The position numbers and the translations under genes were made by a program. A stretch of 64,000 bases of DNA, taken from the NCBI RefSeq assembly GCF_050510895.1, contig NZ_JBNINT010000001.1, positions 1,550,001 to 1,614,000 of the forward strand, written 5' to 3'. Shown piece after piece: positions 33,489 through 42,845 of the stretch. The notes beneath the pieces were generated by a model, which was given only the letters and a program-made list of their open reading frames with translations, did not search any database and had not been told where the DNA came from. This DNA comes from Pannonibacter phragmitetus_B. GTDB lineage: Bacteria > Pseudomonadota > Alphaproteobacteria > Rhizobiales > Stappiaceae. Numbering within the stretch: position 1 is the stretch's first letter; each line of letters opens with the position of its first letter.

Positions 33489-34415
33489 TCAGCCTAAAAT
33501 CAGCAGGGCGGCTGGAATCGTGAAGGCGGCGGCCAGCGTTTGAAGTGTGATGATTTCCGCCATCAGTTTGGCGTCGCCGCCCATCTGCCGTGCAAGGATA
33601 TAGGCGTTGCTGGCCGTTGGCACTGCGCTGGCGATGATCACCACCAGCTGCGGGGTGCCTGTGACGCCGAAGAGCAAAGTGAAGCCATAGGCCGCCAGCG
33701 GCATCAGCAGTGGGCGCAGGAAGGTGCCGAGCGCAAGAGCTGGGCCAGGGCGGCGCAATGAGGAAAGGTCAAGGCTCGCGCCGACACAGATGATACCGAT
33801 TGGCAGGGATGCGCTGCCGAGAATGGCCAATGTGGACTCGACCGCGTCCGGCAGGGGCAGACCTGTCAGATTGACGGCGATGCCTGCCGCAATCGAGACG
33901 ATGAACGGATTGAGCGCCAGATCCTTGCAAATCTTGGCCGCGCCTGGCGGAATGCCGCTGGCATAATGCGACAGCACAAGAATGCTGAGTACATTCAGCA
34001 GCGGGATCATGAACACCATGGCGATGGCCAGCATGGCCAGCCCGTCTTCTCCCACGACGCTGCCGGCAATGGCCAGCGCGATCATCGCATTCCAGCGCAA
34101 GGTACCCTGAAAGATCGAGGTGAAGCGCGGGCCGGGAATGCCCCATACCCGCTCCAGCGGCAGGCGTATCACCAGCAGCAGCGCAGCCAGCGTCAAAATG
34201 GCTCCCACCAGTGAGAAACCCATGCCAAAGGTTGGCAGCTTCGAGAAATCGACAGTCGCAATGGTGCGGAACAGCACGGCAGGGAACAGGACGTAATAGG
34301 CCAGCCGCTCGATGCCGCGCCACTGATCGCCGGTGATGAGGCCTGCGCGTGCCACGCCATAGCCGCAGGCAATGACCAGAATGACAGGCAGAAGGGCGCT
34401 CAGCGTCATCAGCAT
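33489..34415 (-). CDS. AEC-family (auxin efflux carrier-type) transporter
   Basis: A 308-residue membrane protein with about ten hydrophobic helices in two halves. It starts LMTLSALLPVILVIACGYGV, with the half-repeat signature around GSASLPIGIICVGASLDL in the middle. The AEC family includes bacterial exporters or uniporters of malonate, malate and other organic acids; the substrate here is unknown. It shares direction with ruvX upstream (12 bases) and pyrB downstream, but is not part of either pathway. Confidence 0.88.
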   Translation of the reverse strand: MLMTLSALLPVILVIACGYGVARAGLITGDQWRGIERLAYYVLFPAVLFRTIATVDFSKLPTFGMGFSLVGAILTLAALLLVIRLPLERVWGIPGPRFTSIFQGTLRWNAMIALAIAGSVVGEDGLAMLAIAMVFMIPLLNVLSILVLSHYASGIPPGAAKICKDLALNPFIVSIAAGIAVNLTGLPLPDAVESTLAILGSASLPIGIICVGASLDLSSLRRPGPALALGTFLRPLLMPLAAYGFTLLFGVTGTPQLVVIIASAVPTASNAYILARQMGGDAKLMAEIITLQTLAAAFTIPAALLILG

Positions 34416-34427
34416 GGAAGGCGGCCG

Positions 34428-34955
34428 TCAGTCTGCATCATCAATGATGGTAAAGGTGCGCCGGGGCTTTTCCTGCGCCATCTGAAGGTGGCCCAGCCGG
34501 TCAAGGAAGCCTTGCAGAATGTAGGCGGCGGCCATCTTGTCGACGAGTTCCGCCCGCCGGGCGCGGCTGCGGTCTGCCTCGATGAGCGTGCGCGTAACGG
34601 CTGCGGTGGAGAGGCGTTCGTCCCAGTAGGCTATGGGCAGGGGCGTCTTTTCCGCCAGATTGCGCACGAAGGCGCGGGTTGCCTGCACACGCGGCCCCTC
34701 GCTGCCATCCATGTTCAGCGGCAGACCGATGACCAGCCCGCCCACGCCCTGCTTTTCGCAGATGCCCAGCAGCTTCTGCGCATCCAGCGTGAACTTCTCG
34801 CGCCGGATCGTCTCCAGCGGAGTGGCAATACCCCGGCCAATGTCCGACAGGGCCAGCCCAATGGTCTTGGTGCCAAGGTCGAGGCCGATCAGCCGGCTGC
34901 CGGGGGCGACAGTGGCGATGAAGTCTTCAAGCGGAAGCGCGGGGTCGTGTGCCAT
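34428..34955 (-). CDS. ruvX: Holliday junction resolvase-like protein RuvX/YqgF
   Basis: A 175-residue RNase H-fold nuclease involved in pre-16S rRNA 5' processing. The first catalytic Asp is in LIGLDLGTKTIGLALSD, the central Glu region in VIGLPLNMDGSEG, and IAYWDERLSTAAVTRTLIEA and the last Asp in ELVDKMAAAYILQGFLD complete the active site. An N-terminal extension (LPLEDFIATVAPGSR) is normal for alphaproteobacteria. An AT-rich 200-base spacer upstream (to 35155) should hold its promoter; I see no gene there. Confidence 0.93.
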   Translation of the reverse strand: MAHDPALPLEDFIATVAPGSRLIGLDLGTKTIGLALSDIGRGIATPLETIRREKFTLDAQKLLGICEKQGVGGLVIGLPLNMDGSEGPRVQATRAFVRNLAEKTPLPIAYWDERLSTAAVTRTLIEADRSRARRAELVDKMAAAYILQGFLDRLGHLQMAQEKPRRTFTIIDDAD

Positions 34956-35155
34956 AAACTGGCGTGTATCAGGTGCCGTGCCTCAAAGCCAGAGGAAGAC
35001 GCCTGTCGTGCCTGGGAGAAACCTGCTGACAGATGACATTAAGTTTCAGGCATAATTATATGTAAAAAATGAATTTATACAGGGAACTATATGCCGGCTC
35101 CGGGCGGTCTTTCTGGCTTGAGGTGTGAGAACTCCGTCAGAAGTATCTGACTGCG

Positions 35156-35869
35156 CTAGGTCATATGTTCCAGTACGGCCCTTGCCGCGCTGACGAGATG
35201 GCGGCGCAGGGTGCGCTCGGCTTCCTTCGCGTTTCTTTCGATGATGGCACCGACGATCAGTGCATGCTCCTGGTTGGATTTCTTCATGCGTGCAGCTGCC
35301 CGCAGCTGCGAGCGGCGGAAGGGAGCAAGCTTCAGCCGCAGGCTATGTGCGATCTGGATCAGCTCGTCATTGTGGGTGCCCTCGAAAATGAGCGTGTGGA
35401 AACGGGTGTTACCGTCTTCATAGGCCTCATGGCGCGATGCTTCGGCCATTTCCACCATATCGAGATGCAAGGTCTCCAGCGCCGCCCGCTCGCTCATGGT
35501 CATCCGTTCGGCGGCAAGGCGCCCGCACGTCGCCTCGATCTCACCCATGGCCTCGAACAGCTGGTCGATGCGCTCGCGGGTAATCGTGGCGACAATCACG
35601 CCGCGATAGGGCACGCGCTCGGCCAGATGACGGGAGGCGAGGATGTGCAGTGCCTCACGCACGGGGGTGCGGGAAACGCCGAAGCGTTCGGCCAAGGCAA
35701 TTTCGTCCAGCTTGCTCCCGGCCTTCAGCTCACCGGCGATGATCTCATTTTCCAGCTGACCGGCAATGACTGCGCTGTGCAACGGCTTCTGCGCAGCCGG
35801 GGCGGCGGGGCCGGTGCCCTGTGAGCTGGTGCCCTGTGAGCTGTTGTCCTGTGAGAAGTTCTGGGTCAT
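35156..35869 (-). CDS. GntR-family (FadR/FCD-type) transcriptional regulator
   Basis: A 237-residue regulator. A Ser/Gln/Gly-rich N-terminal tail, from a short imperfect tandem repeat (SSQGTSSQGT), is followed by the GntR winged helix (GELKAGSKLDEIALAERFGV, then SRTPVREALHILASRHL) and an all-helical FCD ligand domain (HLDMVEMAEASRHEAYEDGN, then FHTLIFEGTHNDELIQIA). FCD domains bind small carboxylic acids, often through metal-binding Asp and His. Its target is not evident; the divergent 291-base spacer to the UPF0173 hydrolase is the only candidate nearby. Confidence 0.9.
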   Translation of the reverse strand: MTQNFSQDNSSQGTSSQGTGPAAPAAQKPLHSAVIAGQLENEIIAGELKAGSKLDEIALAERFGVSRTPVREALHILASRHLAERVPYRGVIVATITRERIDQLFEAMGEIEATCGRLAAERMTMSERAALETLHLDMVEMAEASRHEAYEDGNTRFHTLIFEGTHNDELIQIAHSLRLKLAPFRRSQLRAAARMKKSNQEHALIVGAIIERNAKEAERTLRRHLVSAARAVLEHMT

Positions 35870-36160
35870 GGGGCCGTTGCTGCTTCATCAAGGATAGTTG
35901 CCGGAGACACAGTCAGGCCGGACCTGCCGCCGCAAGGCGCAAGTGCTCGCACAGCGAAGGGCTTTCGGCAAGCGGTAAGGCGGCGGAGACAGTGTTCCAG
36001 GGACTTGCGCCGTCATGGCGTGGGTTGCTGTGCGGGCGGGGCAGCTTATATTCCGGCTTGATGACGCGTTGAGGCTTGGCTTTCGCTTGCGAAGGGCAGC
36101 CCATGCGTCCCTGCCGATCCTGGGTCCCGTCCGGGGCCGCCTTCTGTCTGGAGCATTGCA

Positions 36161-36868
36161 ATGAAACTGACCTGGCTTGGACATTCCGCCTTCCGCATCG
36201 AAGTGAAGGATGCAGTGATCCTCATCGACCCGTTCTTCACCGGAAACCCCGGCTTTCCGGCCGGAATGACGGTTGAGGAAGCCAGCGCCGGCGTGACCCA
36301 CATCCTGCTGACCCACGGCCATGACGATCACATCGGCGACACGGTCACGATTGCCAAGGCGAGCGGGGCGCAGGTGACGGCCAACTTCGAGATCTGCATG
36401 TGGCTGTCGGGCCAGGGCATTTCCAATATCAATCCGATGAATTCCGGCGGCATGGTCGATGTGGGGCCGTTCAAGGCCGGTCTGACACAGGCGATCCACT
36501 CCTCCGCGACCAGTCAGGATGGGGATGGCCTCAAATACATGGGCAATCCGCATGGCATCGTCCTCGCAGCGCCCGGTGAGAAGGTGCTCTATCACATGGG
36601 TGACACGGATATCTTCGGCGACATGGCGCTGATCAACGAGCTGCATCAGCCGAAAATCGGCATTGTGCCGATTGGAGACCGCTTCACCATGGGCGCAAAG
36701 GCCGCCGCGCTCGCCTGCAGCCGCTTCTTTGACTTTGAGACCATCATTCCGTGCCACTATGCCTCGTTCCCGATGGTCGATCAGTCGGCAGACGGATTCA
36801 TCGCCGCCATGGGGGCCAAGGCGGGAACGGTGAAGGCGCCGAAGGCGGGCGACGCGCTGACGCTCTGA
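36161..36868 (+). CDS. UPF0173 metallo-beta-lactamase-fold hydrolase
   Basis: A 235-residue metal-dependent hydrolase of the UPF0173 family. MKLTWLGHSAFRIEV starts the fold, LTHGHDDHIGD is the HxHxDH di-metal motif, and further ligands sit in LYHMGDTDIFGDM and IIPCHYASFP. GGAG lies eight bases before the ATG. Substrate is unknown. It is convergent with hutC, 15 bases away. The 291-base upstream spacer shared with the GntR gene shows no other feature. Confidence 0.92.
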   Translation: MKLTWLGHSAFRIEVKDAVILIDPFFTGNPGFPAGMTVEEASAGVTHILLTHGHDDHIGDTVTIAKASGAQVTANFEICMWLSGQGISNINPMNSGGMVDVGPFKAGLTQAIHSSATSQDGDGLKYMGNPHGIVLAAPGEKVLYHMGDTDIFGDMALINELHQPKIGIVPIGDRFTMGAKAAALACSRFFDFETIIPCHYASFPMVDQSADGFIAAMGAKAGTVKAPKAGDALTL

Positions 36869-36882
36869 TCTTTGCGCTGCCC

Positions 36883-37608
36883 TCAGATCGCCGTGCTGAC
36901 CTTGTGCCCGGGTGCGTAGGTCAGCCGCACGGCGGTGACGGGCATGGCGCCGGAGAAGGTGGTGCGCTCCATGACGAAGAGAGCCTCGCCCGGCTTGCAG
37001 TGAAGCATGTCGGCGAGGATCGGACTCGCGCTGGTGGCGGAGAAGTCGATGCCACCACGCGAGAAGGGAATGTTATGCACCAGCCATTCATTTGGGCTGA
37101 TGGCCACGAAATCCTGTGCACCGGCGCCTTCGACCGCCGGGTTGATCCAGCGGTCTTCCTGGCAATAGGGTTTGCCGTCCGCCATATGAAGCGAGGTGAC
37201 ATGCAGGCAAGGTGTTCCGGGCTCTAGTGACAGGGCTTGCGCAATGGCCGAGGGCAGGGGCTTGGTGCCGAGTGTCAGCCGCTGATAGGCATAGTCCATG
37301 CCTTTGGCCTCTACATCCTGCCGGATGACGGGGATCTGGAATGTGGCGCGGCGCACTGGATTGATCGGGACCCGCGTTCCGGCCTTGCGGCGGCGCTCCA
37401 GCATGCCGAGGATGGCAAGTTCCCGGAGGGCCCGGTTGACAGTGGCGCGCGCGCAGCCGAACTCGGCCGCAAGCTCCTCCTCATGCGGAATCAGACTGCC
37501 CGGTGCCCATTCCCGGTCATGAATGCGCCGCAGCGCCTCTGCCTGAATGGATTGCCATGTGATCTGACCGGAGCCAGCGCCCGGCCTGTTCGCATCTGCC
37601 TTGCTCAT
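36883..37608 (-). CDS. hutC: Histidine utilization repressor HutC
   Basis: A 241-residue GntR/HutC-subfamily repressor. The winged helix is at residues ~15-85 (IPHEEELAAEFGCARATVNR, then LRELAILGMLERRRKAGTRV) and the UTRA ligand domain follows. It ends in a strand pair over PGEALFVMERTTFSGAMPVT. HutC is induced by urocanate in known systems. It lies just behind hutF on the same strand, so probably one transcript under the operator at 39096, giving autoregulation. Confidence 0.93.
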   Translation of the reverse strand: MSKADANRPGAGSGQITWQSIQAEALRRIHDREWAPGSLIPHEEELAAEFGCARATVNRALRELAILGMLERRRKAGTRVPINPVRRATFQIPVIRQDVEAKGMDYAYQRLTLGTKPLPSAIAQALSLEPGTPCLHVTSLHMADGKPYCQEDRWINPAVEGAGAQDFVAISPNEWLVHNIPFSRGGIDFSATSASPILADMLHCKPGEALFVMERTTFSGAMPVTAVRLTYAPGHKVSTAI

Positions 37609-37639
37609 TCCCCGTGTCCGGTTTTCGCGTCAGACATTT

Positions 37640-39063
37640 TCAGGCGTCTTTCAGCTTGCGGATGGTCCGCATGTAGGCTTGGCGGATACTGTCCCGCGCC
37701 ACGTGACGTCCGCCCTTGACCATATGCCGGCCCGCAGCCCAGACGTCGCTGACAATCCGGTCGTCTCCGGCAAAGATCCAGCTATCGAGAGCCGTGTCGC
37801 CGCTGCGGCCCAGCATGTTGGCATCTTCCGTGTCCAGTGCAAGCAGATCAGCAAGAAAGCCTTGGGAAATCTCCCTGTCTTGCGCCCGGCCGCCTGTGCG
37901 CCGCCCCGGATTGTCTCCTCGATCAATACCCGGCCTGTCGAGCGCTCCGCCGTGGCGAGGGCTGCACGCGAGCGGTCGCGCAAGCGCTGGGAATAGTCGA
38001 GGGTGCGCAGCTCTTCTGTGAGGGAAATACGGATGTTGCTGTCCGATCCAATGCCAAAGCGTCCTCCTGCCGCCGTAAAGCGCACGCCGTCAAAGATGCC
38101 GTCACCAAGGCTGGACTCGGTGATGGGGCAAAGGCCCGCGACGGCGCCCGTTGCAGCAAGCCCCAGCGTTTCGGCCTCTTCCATCTGAGTGCAATGGATC
38201 AGGCACCAGCGTTCATCGACGGGCTGATCTCGCCAGAAGCCATTCCACCGGCCTTGCACCGCGATGGGCCTTCACTTCTTCCACTTCGGCAACCTGTTCG
38301 GCCAGATGCATGTGCAGCGGCGCATGCGGGCGCAAGGCGGCAGCGCGGGAAAGGTCGTCGGCAGACACCGCCCGCAGGCTGTGCGGGGCAACGCCGGTGC
38401 GTGCATCGGCGGGCAGGGCGCGCAAGGCCGTCTCTGCGCCGTCAAGCAGCTTGGCGAAGCGGTCTATGTCGTTGCCGAAGCGGATCTGTCCGGGTCCCAG
38501 TGCCCGCCTGTCGCAGCCGCCATACTGATAGAGAACCGGCAGCAGCGTCAGGCCGATGCCGGACGTGGCCGCCGCCGCCGCGATGCGGGCCGACATTTCG
38601 GCAAGATCTGCATAGGGCTCTCCGCCCGGCTGGTGATGCAGATAGTGGAATTCCACGTTGGTGGCGTAACCCGCCTCCAGCATCTCCATCTGCACGAAGG
38701 CCGCAATCGCTTCCACGTCTTCCGGCGTCAGCTGGTCGAGAAAGCGGTACATGAGCTGGCGCCATGTCCAGAAACTGTCCCTCGGATCAGGTCCCCGCCG
38801 TTCGGTCAATCCCGCCATGGCGCGCTGGAATGCGTGGGAATGCAGGTTGGCAGGTGCGGGCAGCAGCAGGCCCAGGCGCATGGCCTCCGGCTCCGGTTGC
38901 GTTCCTGCGGCCACATGGCTCACCTTGCCATCAGCGGAAATATGCACAGTCACGCCGCTTGCCCAGCCATTAGGCAAAAGTGCCTGCTCTGCCCACAAAA
39001 CCTGTGCTGCGAGGAAAGGGTTTCCACCGCTTGCCGGAGCTTCTCCGCTTTTGCGCTGCTCAT
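37640..39063 (-). CDS. hutF: Formimidoylglutamate deiminase HutF (three frame breaks)
   Basis: Converts N-formimino-L-glutamate to N-formylglutamate and ammonia. The coding text is clear but split into four pieces. The ATG at 39063 needs one more A near 39047 to read MSSAKSGEAPASGG into the main frame (AEQALLPNGWASGV, metal site ANLHSHAFQRAM). Near 38235 an extra A interrupts PVEWLLADQPVDERWCLIHC. Near 37875 a missing G breaks before ISQGFLADLLALDTEDANML. The tail ends IRQAYMRTIRKLKDA at 37640. All amidohydrolase landmarks survive, including GIGSDSNIRISL. The alternative is a decayed pseudogene, but the error pattern matches the rest of the window. Confidence 0.82.
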
Positions 39064-39083
39064 TCTTTCGCCGCCTTTGCTGA

Positions 39084-39112
39084 TTGACAGGGGTATTATG
39101 TACATACATAAA
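39084..39112 (+). promoter_or_regulatory. hutI promoter with HutC-type operator
   Basis: -35 TTGACA (39084-39089), a 17-base spacer, and -10 CATAAA (39107-39112). Overlapping it is a perfect palindrome TTATGTA-CA-TACATAA at 39096-39111, containing the TGTATGTACA-like core described for HutC sites in Pseudomonas. It sits between divergent hutF and hutI, so one repressor could control both directions. Confidence 0.65.
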
Positions 39113-39138
39113 TAATCCGAACTTCAGGGGAAACCAAG

Positions 39139-40351
39139 ATGGAACTTCACGGTCCGGCCCTTCTTTCCAACGCAAGGCTTGTCACCCTGCCGGAGACCGG
39201 CGGCTATGGCCTTGTCGAACGCGGTGCCGTTGCGATCCGCGATGGCAGTATCGAATGGGCGGGGGCGGAAGCGAGATCTGCCTGCAGCTTTCTCCGGTCA
39301 TGCGCGCCATGATCTTGAGGGGCGTCTGGTGACCCCGGCTTTCATCGACTGCCACACCCATCTCATCCACGGCAGCCACCGGGCGCGGGAATTCGAGATG
39401 CGGCTGGAGGGGGCGAGCTATGAGGAGATCGCCCGCGCCGGTGGCGGCATCGTCTCGTCTGTGTCTGCCACCCGTTCCGCCAGCGAGGCGGAGCTTGTGG
39501 CCTCTGCGTTGCCGCGCCTTGATGCGCTGCTGGCCGAAGGCGCCGCCGTGGTGGAGATCAAGTCCGGCTATGGCCTCGACATCGAAACCGAGCTGAAGAT
39601 GCTTCGTGCTGCACGGCGCCTTGCGAGCGAACGCAAGGTGCGGGTGCGCACCACCTATCTCGGTGCCCATGCCTTGCCGCCCGAGTACAAGGGCCGCGAG
39701 GATGCCTATCTCGATGAGGTCTGCCTTCCGGGTCTGCGCCGTGCGGCGTCCGAGGGGCTGGTGGATGCGGTGGATGGCTTCTGCGAGGGCATCGCCTTTT
39801 CCGTCGCCTCCATGCGCAAGGTCTTTGATGAGGCCCGCCGCCTCGGCCTGCCTGTGAAGCTGCATGCGGAGCAGCTGTCGCATCTGGGCGGCACGAAACT
39901 GGCAGCGGACTATGGCGCGCTTTCTGCCGATCACGTTGAATATGCGACCGATGACGATGCGGCGGCGCTTGCCCACTCCGGTACGGTGGCAGTGCTGCTG
40001 CCCGGTGCCTTCTACGCCATCCGCGAAACGCAAGTGCCGCCTGTTGCTGCCTTCCGTGCCCATGGGGTGCCGATGGCGCTGGCGACGGATTGCAACCCCG
40101 GCACTTCGCCGCTGACCTCTCTGCTGCTGACCATGAACATGGGCTGCACCTTCTTCCGCCTCACCGTGGAAGAAGCGCTGCGCGGCGTCACAGTCAATGC
40201 GGCGCGGGCGCTCGGGCTTTCGGACTGTGGGCGCATTGCACCCGGTCTTCGCGCCGATCTTGCCATCTGGAATGCCGAGAGCCCGGCGGAACTCGCCTAC
40301 CGCTTTGGCTTCAATCCCCTTCATGCCCGTATTTTCGGAGGCTCGGAATGA
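39139..40351 (+). CDS. hutI: Imidazolonepropionase HutI (N-terminal frameshift)
   Basis: Hydrolyses imidazolonepropionate to formiminoglutamate. The true start is the ATG at 39139 (MELHGPALLSNARLVTLPET) with AGGGG eight bases upstream. Near 39272 one extra A (GCGAGATC for GCGGATC) breaks the frame; without it the text reads EWAGAEADLPAAFSGHARHD into the main frame. Metal and substrate motifs are intact: VTPAFIDCHTHLIHGSHR, EIKSGYGLDIETELKM, LHAEQLSHLGG, LATDCNPGTSPLTSL. Length is ~403 residues, normal. The stop overlaps the hutH start. Confidence 0.9.
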
Positions 40352-41874
40352 CCCTCGTGCTTACGCCCGGCAAGACCACGCTGGAGCAGCTGGAACAGCT
40401 CTGGCGGGAGGAGTTGCCCGCCCGTCTCGCCCCATCGGCCCGTCCCGCCGTGGAAGCCGCCAGTGCTTTCATCGCAGCCGCTGCTGCAGGGGATGTGGGC
40501 GTCTATGGTGTCAACACCGGTTTCGGCAAGCTCGCGTCAGTGAAGATCGCGGCCAAGGATACGGCAACGCTGCAGCGCAATCTCATCTTGTCCCATTGCT
40601 GCGGCGTCGGCGAGCCGCTGGACCGGGCTGCCACACGGCTGATGATGGTGCTGAAGCTGCTCAGCCTCGGGCGCGGTGCCTCGGGCGTGCGCTGGGAGGT
40701 GATCGCCCTCATCGAGGACATGCTCGACAAGGGTGTGACGCCTGTCGTGCCGTCGCAGGGTTCCGTCGGTGCCTCCGGTGACCTGGCCCCGCTCGCTCAC
40801 ATGACGGCGGCAATGATCGGTGCCGGCGAGGCCATTTACGAGGGCGAACGCCTGCCGGGCGGCGAGGCGCTGAAGCGGGCAGGTCTGAAGCCCGTGGTTC
40901 TTGGGCCTAAGGAAGGGCTGGCGCTGATCAACGGCACCCAGTTCTCCACCGCGCTCGCGCTTATCGGCCTGTTTGGTGCATGGGCCAATGCGGCCTCGTC
41001 CATGGTCATTTCGGCCCTGTCCACCGATGCCATCATGGGCTCCACCGCGCCGCTTCAGCCGGAAATCCACACTCTGCGCGGCCATCGCGGCCAGATCGAG
41101 GTGGCCGAGCGCATGCGGGCGCTGATGGAAGGTTCTGCCATCCGCGAAAGTCACCGGGAAGGCGACACGCGCGTGCAGGACCCATATTGCATCCGCTGCC
41201 AGCCGCAGGTGCTGGGCGCGTCAGTTGATCTCCTGCGCTTTGCTGCCGGAACGCTGGAAACCGAAGCGAATGCGGTGACCGACAATCCGCTGGTGCTGGG
41301 GGAGGGGCGCATTGTTTCGGGCGGCAACTTCCATGCCGAGCCGGTTGCCTTTGCGGCGGACCAGATCGCGCTGGCCGTAGCCGAAATTGGTGCGATTGCC
41401 CAGCGGCGCGTGGCGCTGATGGTGGATCCGACGCTCAGCCATGATCTGCCGCCGTTCCTGACGCCAGAGCCGGGGCTGAACTCGGGCTACATGATCGCCG
41501 AAGTGACGACAGCGGCGCTGATGAGCGAAAACAAGCATCTGGCGACCCCGTGCTCGACGGATTCAACGCCGACCTCTGCCAATCAGGAAGACCATGTGTC
41601 CATGGCAGCCCATGGCGCAAGACGGCTGCTGCGGATGAACGAAAATCTGTCGGTCATCCTCGGCGTTGAAGCGCTGTGTGCAGCGCAGGGCATCGGGTTC
41701 CGCGCCCCGCTGAAGACCTCGGCGCGGCTCGACGCCGTCATTGCCATGCTGCGCGGCCATGCGCCTGCGCTGAGGGAAGACCGCTACCTGGCCCCGGATA
41801 TCGAAGCCGCCGCCGTCTTGGTGCGGAGCGGCGCATTCATTGCGGCGGCAGAGATCGGGGATTTCCGGCCTTAG
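40348..41874 (+). CDS. hutH: Histidine ammonia-lyase
   Basis: Deaminates histidine to urocanate, the first step of the pathway. 508 residues from the ATG overlapping the hutI stop (ATGA). The MIO prosthetic group forms from Ala-Ser-Gly in GSVGASGDLAPLAHMTAAM; the active-site Tyr is in GVNTGFGKLA and the substrate region in QPEIHTLRGHRGQI. The C-terminal helices are complete (STDSTPTSANQEDHVSMAAH). Third cistron in hutI-H-G-U. Confidence 0.97.
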   Translation: MTLVLTPGKTTLEQLEQLWREELPARLAPSARPAVEAASAFIAAAAAGDVGVYGVNTGFGKLASVKIAAKDTATLQRNLILSHCCGVGEPLDRAATRLMMVLKLLSLGRGASGVRWEVIALIEDMLDKGVTPVVPSQGSVGASGDLAPLAHMTAAMIGAGEAIYEGERLPGGEALKRAGLKPVVLGPKEGLALINGTQFSTALALIGLFGAWANAASSMVISALSTDAIMGSTAPLQPEIHTLRGHRGQIEVAERMRALMEGSAIRESHREGDTRVQDPYCIRCQPQVLGASVDLLRFAAGTLETEANAVTDNPLVLGEGRIVSGGNFHAEPVAFAADQIALAVAEIGAIAQRRVALMVDPTLSHDLPPFLTPEPGLNSGYMIAEVTTAALMSENKHLATPCSTDSTPTSANQEDHVSMAAHGARRLLRMNENLSVILGVEALCAAQGIGFRAPLKTSARLDAVIAMLRGHAPALREDRYLAPDIEAAAVLVRSGAFIAAAEIGDFRP

Positions 41875-41969
41875 GGGGGCTGCGGGTGGTGGAGAGCGTG
41901 CCGTTAGCAGTGGCCAAAACGAAAAACAGATGAACGGATCGAACGGTCGCAGGGAAGGATTGAACGCAG

Positions 41970-42785
41970 ATGACGCAGGATAATCAGGCCGTTCCGGCAT
42001 CGCCCGTGACGGTGGAGCGCGGGGACAGCCCGGTGGTTCTGGGGCTGCCGCATTCGGGCACTTATGTTCCGGCAGACATCCGGGCAAAGCTGAATGCGCG
42101 CGGGCTTGTGCTGAGTGACACGGACTGGCACGTGGACCGGCTCTATGCCGGACTTCTGCCGGGCGCAACCACCGTTGCCGCCACCTTTCACCGCTATGTC
42201 ATCGACGCAAACCGCCCGCCGGATGGCGCAAGCCTCTATCCGGGGCAGAACACCACCGGCCTTGTACCGCTGACGGACTTTGACGGCGGGAACATCTGGC
42301 AGGAAGCCCCCGATGCGGATGGGATCGAACGCCGGCGGTTGGCCTTCCACGCGCCCTATCATGCAGCGCTGGAGGCAGAGTTGCGCCGCGTACACGCCAT
42401 TCATGGCTTTGCCGTGCTCTATGACTGCCACTCGATCCGCTCCAACATTCCGTTCTTATTTGAAGGCACGCTGCCGGACTTCAACATCGGCACGGTGGAG
42501 GGCACATCCTGCGCGCCTGCGATGGCAGAGGCCGTGGCCTCTATCTGCCGTGGGGCGGAGGGCTACCGAAGCGTGGTCAATGGCCGCTTCAAGGGCGGCT
42601 GGACGACACGCCACTATGGCCGGCCGGAGGAAGGCTTCCACGCCATCCAGATGGAGCTGGCACAGTCAACGCATCTGGCCTCCGAACTGCCGCCTTACGC
42701 CTATGACGAGGCGCGGGCAGGGCGGCTGCGGCCCATTTTGAAGAGCATTCTCGAAACCATCGCTTCAGGCAGCTGGCGCGGCTGA
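41970..42785 (+). CDS. hutG: N-formylglutamate deformylase HutG
   Basis: Cleaves N-formylglutamate to glutamate and formate, the last step of the five-step route that uses HutF. 271 residues. Metal-binding motifs are LGLPHSGTYVPADI, DTDWHVDRLYAGLLPGA and LYDCHSIRSNIPFLFEG, with a C-terminal HAIQMELAQSTHLAS. This is the FGase (amidohydrolase-like) type, not the arginase-like formiminoglutamase that shares the gene name in other bacteria, in keeping with the presence of hutF. Confidence 0.93.
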   Translation: MTQDNQAVPASPVTVERGDSPVVLGLPHSGTYVPADIRAKLNARGLVLSDTDWHVDRLYAGLLPGATTVAATFHRYVIDANRPPDGASLYPGQNTTGLVPLTDFDGGNIWQEAPDADGIERRRLAFHAPYHAALEAELRRVHAIHGFAVLYDCHSIRSNIPFLFEGTLPDFNIGTVEGTSCAPAMAEAVASICRGAEGYRSVVNGRFKGGWTTRHYGRPEEGFHAIQMELAQSTHLASELPPYAYDEARAGRLRPILKSILETIASGSWRG

Positions 42786-42845
42786 AGCCGCAGACCTTCC
42801 TGTTTGTTGCAAATCCAATGAAATAACATGATCCGGAGAGGAAAC

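Noticed and set aside
37640..39063. hutF as a true pseudogene
   Set aside because: It has three breaks, but every catalytic block is intact between them and the rest of the pathway is complete; the error pattern matches other genes here.
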